Source: Talpa occidentalis (Eukaryota; Chordata; Mammalia; Eulipotyphla; Talpidae). Taken from it: a DNA stretch of 64,000 bases. The DNA is taken from positions 96,807,483 to 96,871,482 of the forward strand of contig NW_023605083.1 of assembly GCF_014898055.3 (NCBI RefSeq). Direction: 5' to 3'. The first letter of the stretch is position 1, and the number at the start of each line of letters is the position of its first letter. This document shows positions 12,518 to 21,598 of the stretch, piece by piece. Under the pieces are notes generated by a model. It made no database searches. It had not been told where the DNA came from and saw only the letters and a list, made by a program, of their open reading frames with translations. Made by a program: the position numbers and the translations under genes.

Positions 12518-12785
12518 GGCTTCCCTGATGGCCCAGGGGTTAAAGACATATCACTATCAAGCTATCACCAGCCACTGCAGCACCAGTTAGATTCCTGGTC
12601 TGCCAGGGAGCAGCCCACATAGCACAGCAGACCTCTCCTGTCTCACCTGCTGCTCCCCTCAGCAGTGTATTTCAGTAGATCTGCCTGTTCTGCTCCCAAC
12701 TCTGTCTCTGGTGAATCCTCTCAACCCCTACACCTCTGGCCTACACCCCAGTAGTATGCATAAAAAAATAAATCTTTAAAAAGAA
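12518..12785 (+). mobile_element. tRNA-derived SINE, 'ggggttaa' subfamily
   Basis: Starts 'ggcttccctgatggccca' and contains 'ctcagcagtgtatttcag', 'ctctggtgaatcctctc' and a tail ending 'aaaataaatcttt'. The diagnostic body and head differ from the CpG-rich copies ('caggggttaa' rather than 'cagcggttga'). Flanks are similar A-rich segments ending 'aaaactt', a likely but imperfect TSD. Many CpGs are decayed, so it is an older copy. Confidence 0.88.
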
Positions 12786-13118
12786 GAGAGAGAAAGAAAG
12801 AAAACTTCTACATTATTTGTACACATACCCCACACTAAAGAATTTGGTGTTTATTTTCCTAGAAAGATTATCTATCAGAATGTTTTCAGCAGCAAGTAAC
12901 AACAGGCATCTTGAAATGGCATAGACAGTATATTGTTAATTCACCTGAGAAGGCCGCAGGCGAGCTGTTCCAGGACTAATGGGGTTGCTCAGCAATAGCC
13001 ACAGGCCACAGGCCCTCTCCTACTCTGTTCTGCCACCCTGTGTATTCAGGTCTGCAGAAGGTGGCAGCAACTCAAAGCATCATGTCTTCACACAAGCAAG
13101 CTGAAAAACTGAAAGTAA

Positions 13119-13392
13119 GGGGCCTTCCTGGTGGCGCAGGGGTTAAGCATCAGCACTATGAAGTAATCCACAGCTACCACCCCAAGAGTTTGATCCCCCT
13201 CCAGGGAGCTGACCCACATAGTGCAGCAGAACTCTCCTGTCTTGCCCACTGCTCCCCTCAGCAGTGTATTTCAGTCAATCCACCTGTTCTGCTCCCCAGT
13301 CTGTCTCTGGTGAATCCTCTCACCCCCCCGCACCTCTGGCCTGTACCCCAGGTCTTGTATGCATAAATAAATAAATCTTTAAAAAAAAAAAC
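13119..13392 (+). mobile_element. tRNA-derived SINE with 15-bp TSD
   Basis: Starts 'ggggccttcctggtggcgc' and ends 'taaataaatcttt' plus poly(A). The flanks are 'aaaactgaaagtaag' (13105-13119) and 'aaaactgaaagcaag' (13393-13407), one mismatch. Belongs to the 'caggggttaag' subfamily. Confidence 0.93.
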
Positions 13393-13689
13393 AAAACTGA
13401 AAGCAAGTTGGGTGGCTTGCCCCTAGCTCATCACCCAGAAACACTTCAAGAGAATTTATCTTCCATCTCATGACCTGAACTAGGTTGAATGAACATTCCT
13501 CAGCTGCATTGGTGATTAGAGTTGGAATTTCGAGGACTGTGTCAGACTCATCACTAACTCCGTCCCGATACAGGCCTAGGACAATGGTCCTCTAGCATAT
13601 ATCCCCCTGTACCTGAACAAAATGTGGATATGTTATCAAGTTATGTTCATTAAATTAAAAATTTTAAAAATCTAAATAGAAACGAGCAC

Positions 13690-14310
13690 ATCTAGCTGCT
13701 TAAAACTGGCTGGACTTCATATGTTCAAGGAGGAAAGCCACAAAGAGGAGCATGGATTACTCTTACCAAGTCGGAAGGGCAAAGGCAATGACACAGAAAT
13801 CACAGAGCAACAGTGTCTGCTTGGATTTCTCCAGAAGATGTGTCTTTTGTGGCAGACCCTGTCATCTCTGCCCAATAGTTATGACCCACCTCTTTATTGC
13901 CAGGGTACCAAATTTGCTTATGTAGTGAGCAAATGTTTTGTAAAGACTGGGCCTCTTTATAACCTGGGGGTAAATCTGCTTTGGTCTCCACCCACTGTGG
14001 TAAATCCATTCTCTTTGCCAGAGACCAGTGTATGAACGGGGATGTGACATGAACAGAATTCGTCTGTGGAACCTCTGGAAAGAGACAAGAGAAAACATGC
14101 CTTCTCTCTGATGTGGAGCATCGCTGTGTGAGGCTGTCTTTGCTGTGAGGACTGGGGCCATCTGCAGCCATGAGGGACAGAGAGCTGTTGTTGCCACAAG
14201 GAAAATGATCCTGCACATGACTGTCAAGTTTCTGAGTTATAACCATCGACCTATTAACCACGCTAACCCCGAACTTCTTGTAATGTGAGAATATATTTTC
14301 TTTTTTTTTA
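13690..14310 (+). repeat. Possible old LTR-like repeat, unassigned
   Basis: The block from about 14090 resembles an old LTR 3' half: 'gccatctgcagccatgaggg', 'gaacttcttgtaatgtgaga'. It contains a 104-codon open frame on + (13721-14035) and a 153-codon one on - (13800-14261), neither with a recognisable domain. I treat these frames as chance openings inside a repeat. Confidence 0.35.
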
Positions 14311-14704
14311 GGCTATTTTTCTTTGCTCCTTTGATACTTGTAATCAATTCATCCTGATACCACACTCACACAAAAAATATAAACCAAAAAATTAAATGAG
14401 AGATTTGAAAACTCTAAACAGATAAGAACCTGTATAAGAACACATCTAGCTGTTTTAAACTGGTTGGAATCTACATGTTCTGAACAGTCAAGTCTCGCAA
14501 TATTTAAGGAAAACCTTTTACTAGGCATTTCCTATGTGAGGAACTTTTCTGATCTCCACCATCAGGCAGCAACTGAGAGAGGGGGTTAGGGACACAAAAA
14601 AATAAAATGTGTAAATCTTAAATTCAAGGAGCTTATAATACAATCAGGGAGAAAGTTCAGTTCTGAGTAAAAATTTTAAATTGTACATTATAAATTGAAT
14701 GTTA

Positions 14705-14796
14705 GTGGGGGGCGGGGAGGGGAGGGATTGGGGTCAAAATAAGGGGGTTGCAATTGTATGGGGAATATAAAAATAAAATTTATAAAAAATAAATAA
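14705..14796 (+). mobile_element. 5'-truncated L1 3' end, 92 bp, with TSD
   Basis: A tiny 3'-UTR-only insertion: a G-rich tract, 'ggggtcaaaataaggggg', 'gcaattgtatgggga' and an A-rich tail. The same 3' UTR signature appears in the L1 ending near 12025. Flanked by 'ataaattgaatgtta' (14690-14704) and 'ataaattgaatgcta' (14797-14811). A textbook severely truncated L1. Confidence 0.85.
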
Positions 14797-15560
14797 ATAA
14801 ATTGAATGCTAAAGAAGTGGCTCAATTATGTTCAGTGATAGCAACAATTATCAAATAAGTAATAAATTGGACCATCATACCATAATATATCAAATATCAG
14901 AATCCCTTACCACACAAAAATCTCTGCATCCTGAAGTATATTAGAAAAACCACTAGCTTCATAAGATAAATCCTTCCTTTGAAACAACAACTGACATCTA
15001 AAGAGATTTACTTTACCCCTGAGCAAACAGAAAATTCATAGAAAAAGACATAATGTCCAATTTTTTACTTAGAGTGTCCTGCCTTTTATGAGTAATCATC
15101 ATAGGCTTGGAATTAGTGAAATCTAGATTAATGAGTCTTCACTGTATTTACATGAAAGTACGGTGATTTCTGATTTGATAGTTTGCCTTTAAATTTATGG
15201 ATGAAATAAATTTTCATCAATGAAAATAAAGTGACCACAGAGATTGTAAAGAAAACCACAGAGAACAGGCTGACCTGTTTGCACTTGATATGATACATTG
15301 TGCTATTTGAGGAGAAAGCGCCCAAGGCAAGCAGGATTCTAAGTGGCGATCATTGTGCCTCTTGTCTTCACAGAGACCCTCCAGGAGATGAAGGGCAGCT
15401 GTGAGTTCTGGCAAGAAGGTAGTAACCCAGATATAAAATCCTTCAACTCTGTGTCTACCAGAGCATAAATTTATTAAAACCCCATTTTAAACTATAAAGC
15501 AAATACATCCAAAAAGCAGGAGCCCTCACAAGCTACATCAAGTTTGTTTTGTGTTTTGTT

Positions 15561-15561
<1 letters not shown>

Positions 15562-15592
<31 letters not shown>

Positions 15593-15600
15593 GTGTGTGT
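15562..15600 (+). repeat. (TTG)n/(GT)n microsatellite
   Basis: About ten TTG units followed by five GT units. On the minus strand it reads as CAA repeats and opens a poly-Gln tract in a short chance frame (15559-15756), which I do not call as a gene. Confidence 0.95.
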
Positions 15601-16380
15601 AAAGAGTGAGTGGGTTAGCAAGCCTGGATTTAAGACATATCCCAAGGACCGGTCAGGGTAGATTGTAGCCAAGTGAGTGTGTGCTAAGAACAGAACGGCG
15701 AAAAAAACATTTCCAAAAAGCCATGTAAAGCCTTTCCCCATAGCTGTGTGTTGCATTTACCTCTTCAACCAAGGGTTGTCAATTCAGCTGAATCTTAACT
15801 GGAAGACTCTAACTGTAACTGGAAAGAAGAGGGACAAGACAGAGTTTCAAGGGGCAGGGAGAGGTCTCAGCTTCTAAAATTTCCTCCTCATCATATCCAA
15901 TAGCATCTGTAGGAGCCATCCACCACTCACTTTTCATGGAATCCTGCAATTTCTGCAGGAGGGTATTGACTTTCAAATGAGCACATTTCAGTGTCAAGAT
16001 CAAGAATGACAAGGAAAAATAGAGAAATAGTCATAATGGAGGAGACCAAGGAGAGGTGATAACTATGCAATGTTGCTATCCTGGATTGGACCCTACAGCA
16101 GAAAAAAGAATTAATGGAAAGACTGAGGAATTTCAAATAAAATCTGTCGGTCAGCTAACAGCGTTGCATAATATTCGTTTTTTTGTATATTTATAGTACA
16201 CTTATATTTTTGCCTGGACATTAAGAATAGAAAACAATACGTTTTTATGTTTTCCTCTGGTGAAAATGACAATGGTTGCAGTATGATTAGCATCTACAGA
16301 ACCTGATATCAGCTGCTTTGAAATAATCAAGGGAACTCACTTTACTTCACTTTGATATAAAGGCAAAGATAAATATGATG

Positions 16381-16680
16381 GAATTGCTGGATCTTATCTA
16401 GAAATGGAATTGGTGGAATATAGAGAAACAAATCAAAGGGACAGATAAAACCAAACCAAAACAAATCCTAGAAGTGCCATATAACCGTCTGACTGTGGAA
16501 TTAAGGCTACCAGAGTGGCAGGGGGATGTGGGGACCCCAGAGGGGAGGGTCCCAATGGACCTTGATGAAGGACTATTGGGGCCTTGGTGGTGGGTGTAGG
16601 GTGGTAACATGCATCCTTTAAATCACAAAAATGTTGCAAGCCAATTAACCTCAATTTTTAAAAAATTAAAATTGAGTTTC
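16381..16680 (+). mobile_element. 300-bp retroinsertion, probably L1 3' UTR
   Basis: Bracketed by 'aaagataaatatgatg' (16365-16380) and 'aaaggtaaatatgatg' (16681-16696), a 16-bp duplication with one mismatch. The insert holds a G-rich segment ('ggcagggggatgtgggga') and an A-rich 3' end. Content resembles an L1 3' UTR but I could not match it securely, so the family is an inference. Confidence 0.6.
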
Positions 16681-17029
16681 AAAGGTAAATATGATGACAA
16701 GTTCTGATCTGTGTGCTCACTATTTATTACCCCTTGAAATAAAGGATGAGAGAAGGAAGTTGAACTATGCCACTGGCAACGCTATTTCTCATAACTAATT
16801 CCAATGTCAATATACCTACTAGACATATTCTGAGAACTAGAGTTTGGGAAGCCAAGAGGCAGGGCGAGGAGGTTAATAAGGAAGTTAGAGCTATGGGTTC
16901 TGGGTAATCCTGCCTTTTGTACATAAGAACAGCTTTGTAGACTGTGTTTCCATATTAGATTTTATTTGGGGAAAAAATTCTATTGCATTAATTTGGCTGT
17001 GGGGTGGGGAAGGACTCTGCTTTTGTTGT

Positions 17030-17272
17030 AGAAAGTTTCAAATATACACAAAAATAGAATAGTTTAGTAAATCCACATGTACCTATCATTCAGTTTCAAC
17101 AATTACCAACTCACACGTTCTGGTTTCATCAACACCATAATTATTCTCCCACTATTCTCTCCCACAAGATTATTTTTCAGTAAATCCCAGACATTGTATC
17201 ATTTTACCTGTTGATATTTCTAAATAGATGTATCTCTAAAAGATTTTTTCCCTAAAATCACAGCTACAACAT
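17030..17272 (-). repeat. Antisense L1M 3' UTR fragment (part 1)
   Basis: The + strand reads 'tttcaaatatacacaaaaat', 'ccacatgtacctatcattca', 'caacaattaccaac', 'gtaaatcccagacattgtat', 'gatgtatctctaaaaga', the familiar antisense order of an old L1 3' UTR. It resumes after 17905. Confidence 0.65.
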
Positions 17273-17610
17273 TATGCTAAGTGAAATTACTTAGTTACAA
17301 AAGGACAAATTCTGTATGATCCTACTTACATGAGATACTTACTCATATTCAGAGTCATAGACAGAAAGTAGAAGAGTGTTTGCCAGGGGCTGGGAAGTAG
17401 TAGGGAAGAATGCAGAGGTAGTATTTAATGCAGAGAGAGAGAGAGAGAGATTTAGTTTTCAAGATGAAGAAATGGAAATGGATGGCAGTTATGGTTATAC
17501 AAAATGATGAATGTGTTTATCACTGAATTGTACACTTAAAATTGATTAAGATGGTGAATTTTGTTACTTGTACTTTGCCACTATTAAAAAAACAATAGAC
17601 CCAAAAACAC
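17273..17610 (+). mobile_element. Sense L1 3' end nested in antisense L1
   Basis: Starts 'attatgctaagtgaaatta' and runs 'gtttgccaggggctggga', 'tgaattgtacacttaaaatt', 'ttgccactattaaaaaaaca': the end of L1 ORF2, the 3' UTR and tail. It contains an (AG)n run at 17432-17450. It splits the antisense L1M on both sides. Flanks 'aaaatcacagctacaac' and 'aaaacctaaccacaataac' look like a decayed TSD. Confidence 0.65.
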
Positions 17611-17627
17611 TATAAAAATAAAACCTT

Positions 17628-17905
17628 GGGCCTCCCCAGTGGCGCAGCGGTTGAGCACTGGGTTGCGAGGCTGCCCACAGCCTCTGCAGTGCCGGTTCGA
17701 TACCCGGCTGCTCCCTGGCCACCGGAGGAGGGTCCCACATGGTGCGCAGAACTCTCCTGCCGCCCGCTGCTCCCCTCAGCAGTGTACTTCGGTCCTTCTG
17801 CCTGCTCTGCTCCCTGCTCTGGCTCTGGTGAATTCTCTCACCCTCCCGCGCTTCTGACTGTACCCAGTGCATGTATAAACAAAACAAACAAACAAATAAA
17901 TAAAT
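17628..17905 (+). mobile_element. tRNA-derived SINE, CpG-rich subfamily
   Basis: Starts 'gggcctccccagtggcgcag', with intact A box and B box ('ggttcgatac'), body 'ctcagcagtgtacttcgg', and tail with AAAC/AAAT units. Flanking 'aataaaacct' occurs on both sides. Because it lies next to the nested L1 tail, this locus records three successive insertions. Confidence 0.92.
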
Positions 17906-18075
17906 AAAACCTAACCACAATAACATTGTCATACCCAAAATTTTACGATAATGCCTCATTAAATAACCAGAAAGTGTTTAAATTTCCCCAATTACTCATA
18001 GTTTTGTTTAGTTGTTTTAAACAAAACCCATGCTTTGCATTTTTTATGTCTCTTAGTTGTCTGTAATCCAAAGGT
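17906..18075 (-). repeat. Antisense L1M 3' UTR fragment (part 2)
   Basis: Resumes the antisense L1 text interrupted at 17272: 'cctaaccacaataacattgt', 'ccagaaagtgtttaaattt', 'ccccaattactcatag'. The order is consistent with one original L1M fragment. Confidence 0.65.
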
Positions 18076-18274
18076 ACGCAGAAGCTTTCTGGGTTGTACT
18101 GATTCCATCTTTGTGATATTAACACATTTTTTTACTTTTCTTCTGCTTACCCTTCCTTAAAAGTATTCCTCCAAGCTAGCTTCTATTCCAGGCCCTGTTA
18201 TGCTCAACATTCTCCAGCTAAGAATATCATTCATTACTATGACTTTACTCCAGGCCACTTGAAATTTGTATACC

Positions 18275-18832
18275 TGTTATAGAACAGAGAGAGGGGCAGC
18301 CCAAACCCCGCAAACCTGCCTATTCTAAATGGGTTCTGCCATCCGCCGCATCAACACAAAACATACGAGACTTTAATGGGAAGGAACTTTAATAAAACTA
18401 GGAAACAATACAGGTAAGGCAAAGAGTCTAGTTTCTAAATCAAGAACCCAAAGTTACCCGTCCCCTCGTGGGTAAAACTCCATCCAAATGGGACTGGCCC
18501 AGAGAAAGGCCCCAAAGCCTGCCACAGGTTTAAAGCATCTTCCAGTGGGGACCCACAGAAAAGGGTCAGAAACAACCAGACAAGCCCAGAAGGAAAAGAG
18601 CAAAATCAACATCAAGGTAAAAGCTGCCATTGTCACCTCCCCAGGGGTCTCACCCACATCTGTGTCACCCTGTCCACAACCAAAAGACAAGCGCAGTTTC
18701 TTCACGTGTCTCTAGGCTCCATCCTGCTTCCTTCCTCAGTCTCTTCTGCAGCTTCTCCTCTTCCTGCTCAGCTCCACCCTCCCTTGGGTGGGGCAGGGAA
18801 CCTCCCCCTTTCCTGGGGACCACCCTGTTACA
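18275..18832 (-). mobile_element. Solo ERV LTR A, minus strand
   Basis: A 558-bp block with LTR ends: + strand begins 'tgttatagaaca' and ends 'ccctgttaca', i.e. TG...CA. The flanks are 'tacc' (18271-18274) and 'tacc' (18833-18836), a 4-bp target duplication. On the minus strand ATTAAA polyadenylation-like signals occur at 18372-18377 and 18388-18393. No gag, pol or env sequence is adjacent. An 83-codon minus-strand frame lies inside (18454-18705); see findings. Confidence 0.75.
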
Positions 18833-19059
18833 TACCCAACAGTCCAGTATGGGTATAATCACAAGAGAATTGCCCAGAAGAGATTTCACTGTCTTCTCTC
18901 CCTCCCCCTGCCAAGTCTTCAATCCTCCTTGCATTCTATTCTCTTCAGTGAATGGAACCACAATCTACACAGAGGTCCAAGCCCGAACCTGGAGGCCATC
19001 TTGGATTCCTCATCCATTCCTGTGTTAATTTTACCTAACCCTGCTACTGCATCCACTTC

Positions 19060-19420
19060 TGTCCAAATCCAACACTGCTGCTCCAGCTGAAATCACTGGT
19101 ATCTCTTCTCTGGATTGTGTTAACAGCCCCCTAAACTGGTTTTCCTGTCACATTTCTCAGCATATTTCAATTTTCTTTTTCATTCTGTATTATCACCTTT
19201 TGATCAAATCTCATCACATTTCTTGCTATCTAGAACCACTCAGTGGTTCACCATTATCCTAAGGATAAAATCCAACTGCTAAACCTAAATAGTTGTCAGG
19301 ATCTGGACCTTTCTTAACTTTCTTAACTTTCCAGGTTTATTTCTCTCTACTTACAGGACCCCTCACAGGACAACCTTGTCAGCAGGGAACTCCTACTGAA
19401 TTTCAACCTACTGAGCCTCT
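19060..19420 (+). repeat. L2 LINE fragment
   Basis: Ordered L2-like phrases: 'cccctaaactggttttcctg', 'ctcagtggttcaccattat', 'ggataaaatccaactgcta', 'aggatctggaccttt'. Diverged sense fragment. Confidence 0.65.
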
Positions 19421-19783
19421 CCTCTTCCTATTGTATGCATTCCTATTGTAATGCTCCTGATTGATCCAACTGTTAGAATAGTGACAATATAATGAGCCTG
19501 ACTGAATGACAGGTGGGGCAATTGGAATAGAGCTACTTAACAAACAAACAAACACCTGTTTATGAATACTGAGAAGCAGAAATGTGAAAGGCCAGGACAA
19601 AAACCTGGTTGCATTAAGAAGCCCTGCCTAAGTTAGAAACAACAGGCAGTCCAGATAATGTGCCTTTGAAAGTGGTATAAATATAGGCACTAAATTAAGG
19701 TAATTTGAAGCACTTATGGAAGCCATGCTCATGGTCCTAAAGTCTTCTCCAGGTTTTTATTAAAGCTTTTTTTATTTGGGGAA

Positions 19784-19849
19784 GGCCTACCCCGGTGGCT
19801 CAGCGGTTGAGCGCTGGTTCATTCCCCAGCCACCAGCGAGGGTCCCACC

Positions 19850-19877
<28 letters not shown>
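19784..19877 (+). mobile_element. Head-only tRNA-derived SINE copy
   Basis: Begins 'ggcctaccccggtggctcag' and carries the SINE head ('cagcggttgagcgctgg'). It lacks the middle of the tRNA region and then jumps from 'gggtcccacc' straight into a 25-nt poly(A). The entire tRNA-unrelated body is absent. Sequences around it share 'aaagct' and 'tttggg' elements, a possible decayed TSD. Confidence 0.75.
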
Positions 19878-19880
<3 letters not shown>

Positions 19881-20071
19881 CTTTGGGACTTTTGCTCTCT
19901 GAAGTGCTATTCCCCCAGCTCAGTGGGTGAGGCCTGCCAGGATCTCTCTGGAACAGGCCCCTTCCACTCTGCTCTGTCAGTTTCTCCTGCATTTCCAAGA
20001 GGTTAATATCCCTCTGCCCCTTTATTGAAAATTGAATTGTACACTTATATTGCTGTAATATGGACTCCCCC

Positions 20072-20541
20072 TGTTATAGGGCAACCCCGATATAAAACGG
20101 GTTGCCTGGCTGTGGGTCCTCACCTGTGCACTTAAAAGGGACTTATTAATACTCCACTACAGGCACACACAAAAGGTTAATAAAAGGTTTATTTACAAGG
20201 GAAAGGGAATTAAGGAAATGTACAACTCAGGGAGAAAATAGGGAAATAAAGTCTTTAATGCGTCCTACCCGATCTGCCGACCTGGAAACCCAAAGGCACT
20301 CTCAAAGCTGGCCGAACTCTGCGAGCAGGTGGGGAGCCAAAATGGGGGACCCCTCCAAAGCCCACGTGTCTGGCTTTATACCAACTTGGCTGCTTAACCC
20401 CACCCTCAGGTCCCAGCCACCTTCCCTTTGGTGGTGATGGGATTTGGAGTTCCCAGTGTCTTTTGGCTTTGGCCTGGGGTGGGGGTGGAGTCCACAAAGC
20501 CTGTATGGAATTAGCTTTAGGACATCCTTTTCCCCCTAACA
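20072..20541 (-). mobile_element. Solo ERV LTR B, minus strand
   Basis: About 470 bp, + strand 'tgttatagggcaac' to 'ttttccccctaaca', i.e. TG...CA ends in minus orientation. On the minus strand TATAAA lies at 20375-20380, ATTAAA at 20254-20259 and AATAAA at 20188-20193, in the order promoter then polyadenylation signal expected of an LTR. C-rich flanks ('ccccc'/'cccct') may be the TSD. The U3 end is closely matched by the fragment at 42800-42922. Probably a gamma-type ERV but unassigned. Confidence 0.75.
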
Positions 20542-21249
20542 CCCCTACTGCCCCCAATAAATTCATGTTTTGGTTGCATGCATTTGACTTGAGTTGTAAG
20601 TGAAAACTTTTAGCTCTGGTGTGTGTTAGAACTTTAGATATTTGAACCTGATAAAACACCCTGTCTAACACCCTTTTCCTTGCCCTTAGATTTCTGCTGT
20701 TGTGTCCCTGCAGTTTCCTTAATTGTTAAGCCCCCAGCAAAAGTTTGTTCCTCATACATGCTCTCATACTCCTTAGATTTAGCTCTATCTTAGCAGAGTT
20801 GTATTCCTCATTACACAGTAATCTTAAAAAATATATCTTGCCCCTTTTATGTGCTCAAGAATTGACAAATGGCTGGCACATAATGTGTACTTAGTTGATG
20901 ACTTGAAAAAGAGTGGAGGAAGAAGTGAATTAATTAAGTAATGAATGAATAAAATGCTTTTGTGCATGATCTAAGCATACCAAAGGCAAGCATATAAGTA
21001 ATTTTCAAAAGCTTGTATCAATGGAAGTCTTTTAATATAAATTACTCAGGTTCATCCAATACCAATCCATTATTCCCTTTATCTTGACTTTTTTAATGTA
21101 GGGAAGGAAAATTATCTTCAAAGTGTTTCTCAGATAAGTGATAAAATGAGAACACAGGGCATTGAATTTTATGATAAAAAATATTGCTTAATAGACTTCT
21201 AATATTTGATGATTCTTCCACAAGTTCAAGATATTAAAAATCTTGAGGA
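20542..21249. other. Noncoding spacer, nothing recognised
   Basis: No gene or clear repeat. AT-rich DNA between ERV LTR B and the inverted repeat. Confidence 0.4.
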
Positions 21250-21296
21250 CATTCTGGAAACAAAATTTCAGTTTTTAAAAAATCAGAAGCCAGATT
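21250..21296 (+). repeat. Left arm of 47/48-bp inverted repeat
   Basis: Starts 'cattctggaaacaaaattt' and ends 'aatcagaagccagatt'. Its reverse complement is present at 21551-21598 with a single extra T. The two arms enclose a C-rich tract and a truncated SINE and could form a cruciform with a loop of about 250 bp. Confidence 0.95.
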
Positions 21297-21301
21297 ATAT
21301 G

Positions 21302-21357
21302 CCCCCCTCACACCCCCACCCTCCATGCCCCCCAACGCCCCCGCCCCCCCACACCCC
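21302..21357 (-). repeat. G-run tract (G-quadruplex-capable) in the loop
   Basis: Six C-runs of 4-7 bases on the + strand (21302-21307, 21313-21317, 21328-21333, 21338-21342, 21344-21350, 21354-21357), i.e. G-runs on the minus strand with loops mostly of 1-10 bases. It occupies the place where a SINE head would be expected. Confidence 0.8.
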
Positions 21358-21373
21358 AGTCCCTCTCCTCACT

Positions 21374-21555
21374 GGCCAGGGAGGTGATTGAGCAGCTGAC
21401 CTCTCCTGTCTCTCCTGCTGCTCCCCTCAGCAGCGTATTTCAGCAGCGTATTTCAGCGTATTTCTTCTGCTCCCCACTCTTTCTCTGGTGAATCCTCTCA
21501 CTCTTGACACCTCTGGCTTACATCCCAGTTCTTTTATGCATAAATAAATAAATCT
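21374..21555 (+). mobile_element. 5'-truncated tRNA-derived SINE within inverted repeat
   Basis: Contains body and tail only: 'ggccagggaggtga', 'ctctcctgtctctcctgc', 'ctctggtgaatcctctc', 'tatgcataaataaataaat'. The tRNA head is missing. There is a local triplication around 'cagcagcgtatttc' (21430-21461). Its tail runs directly into the right arm of the inverted repeat. Confidence 0.88.
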
Positions 21556-21598
21556 GGCTTCTGATTTTTTTAAAAACTGAAATTTTGTTTCCAGAATG
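21551..21598 (-). repeat. Right arm of 47/48-bp inverted repeat
   Basis: Reverse complement of 21250-21296 apart from one extra T in the T-run. It is followed by 'gtaaataaatctt', which looks like more SINE tail, so the arm appears to sit inside or against the tail of the SINE. Confidence 0.95.

Noticed and set aside
13800..14261. 153-codon minus-strand frame
   Set aside because: Lies in repeat-like DNA with overlapping open frames on both strands, no recognisable domain, and no flanking splice sites that I trust.
15559..15756. 65-codon minus-strand frame ending in poly-Gln
   Set aside because: The Gln run is just the (TTG)n microsatellite read on the other strand.
17564..17959. 131-codon minus-strand frame
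   Set aside because: Antisense of the SINE at 17628-17905; shares its words with frames at 4533, 10135 and 34758. Not a gene.
20255..20671. 138-codon minus-strand frame
   Set aside because: Spans the R/U3 region of ERV LTR B and its flank; composition follows the LTR. No protein family recognised.
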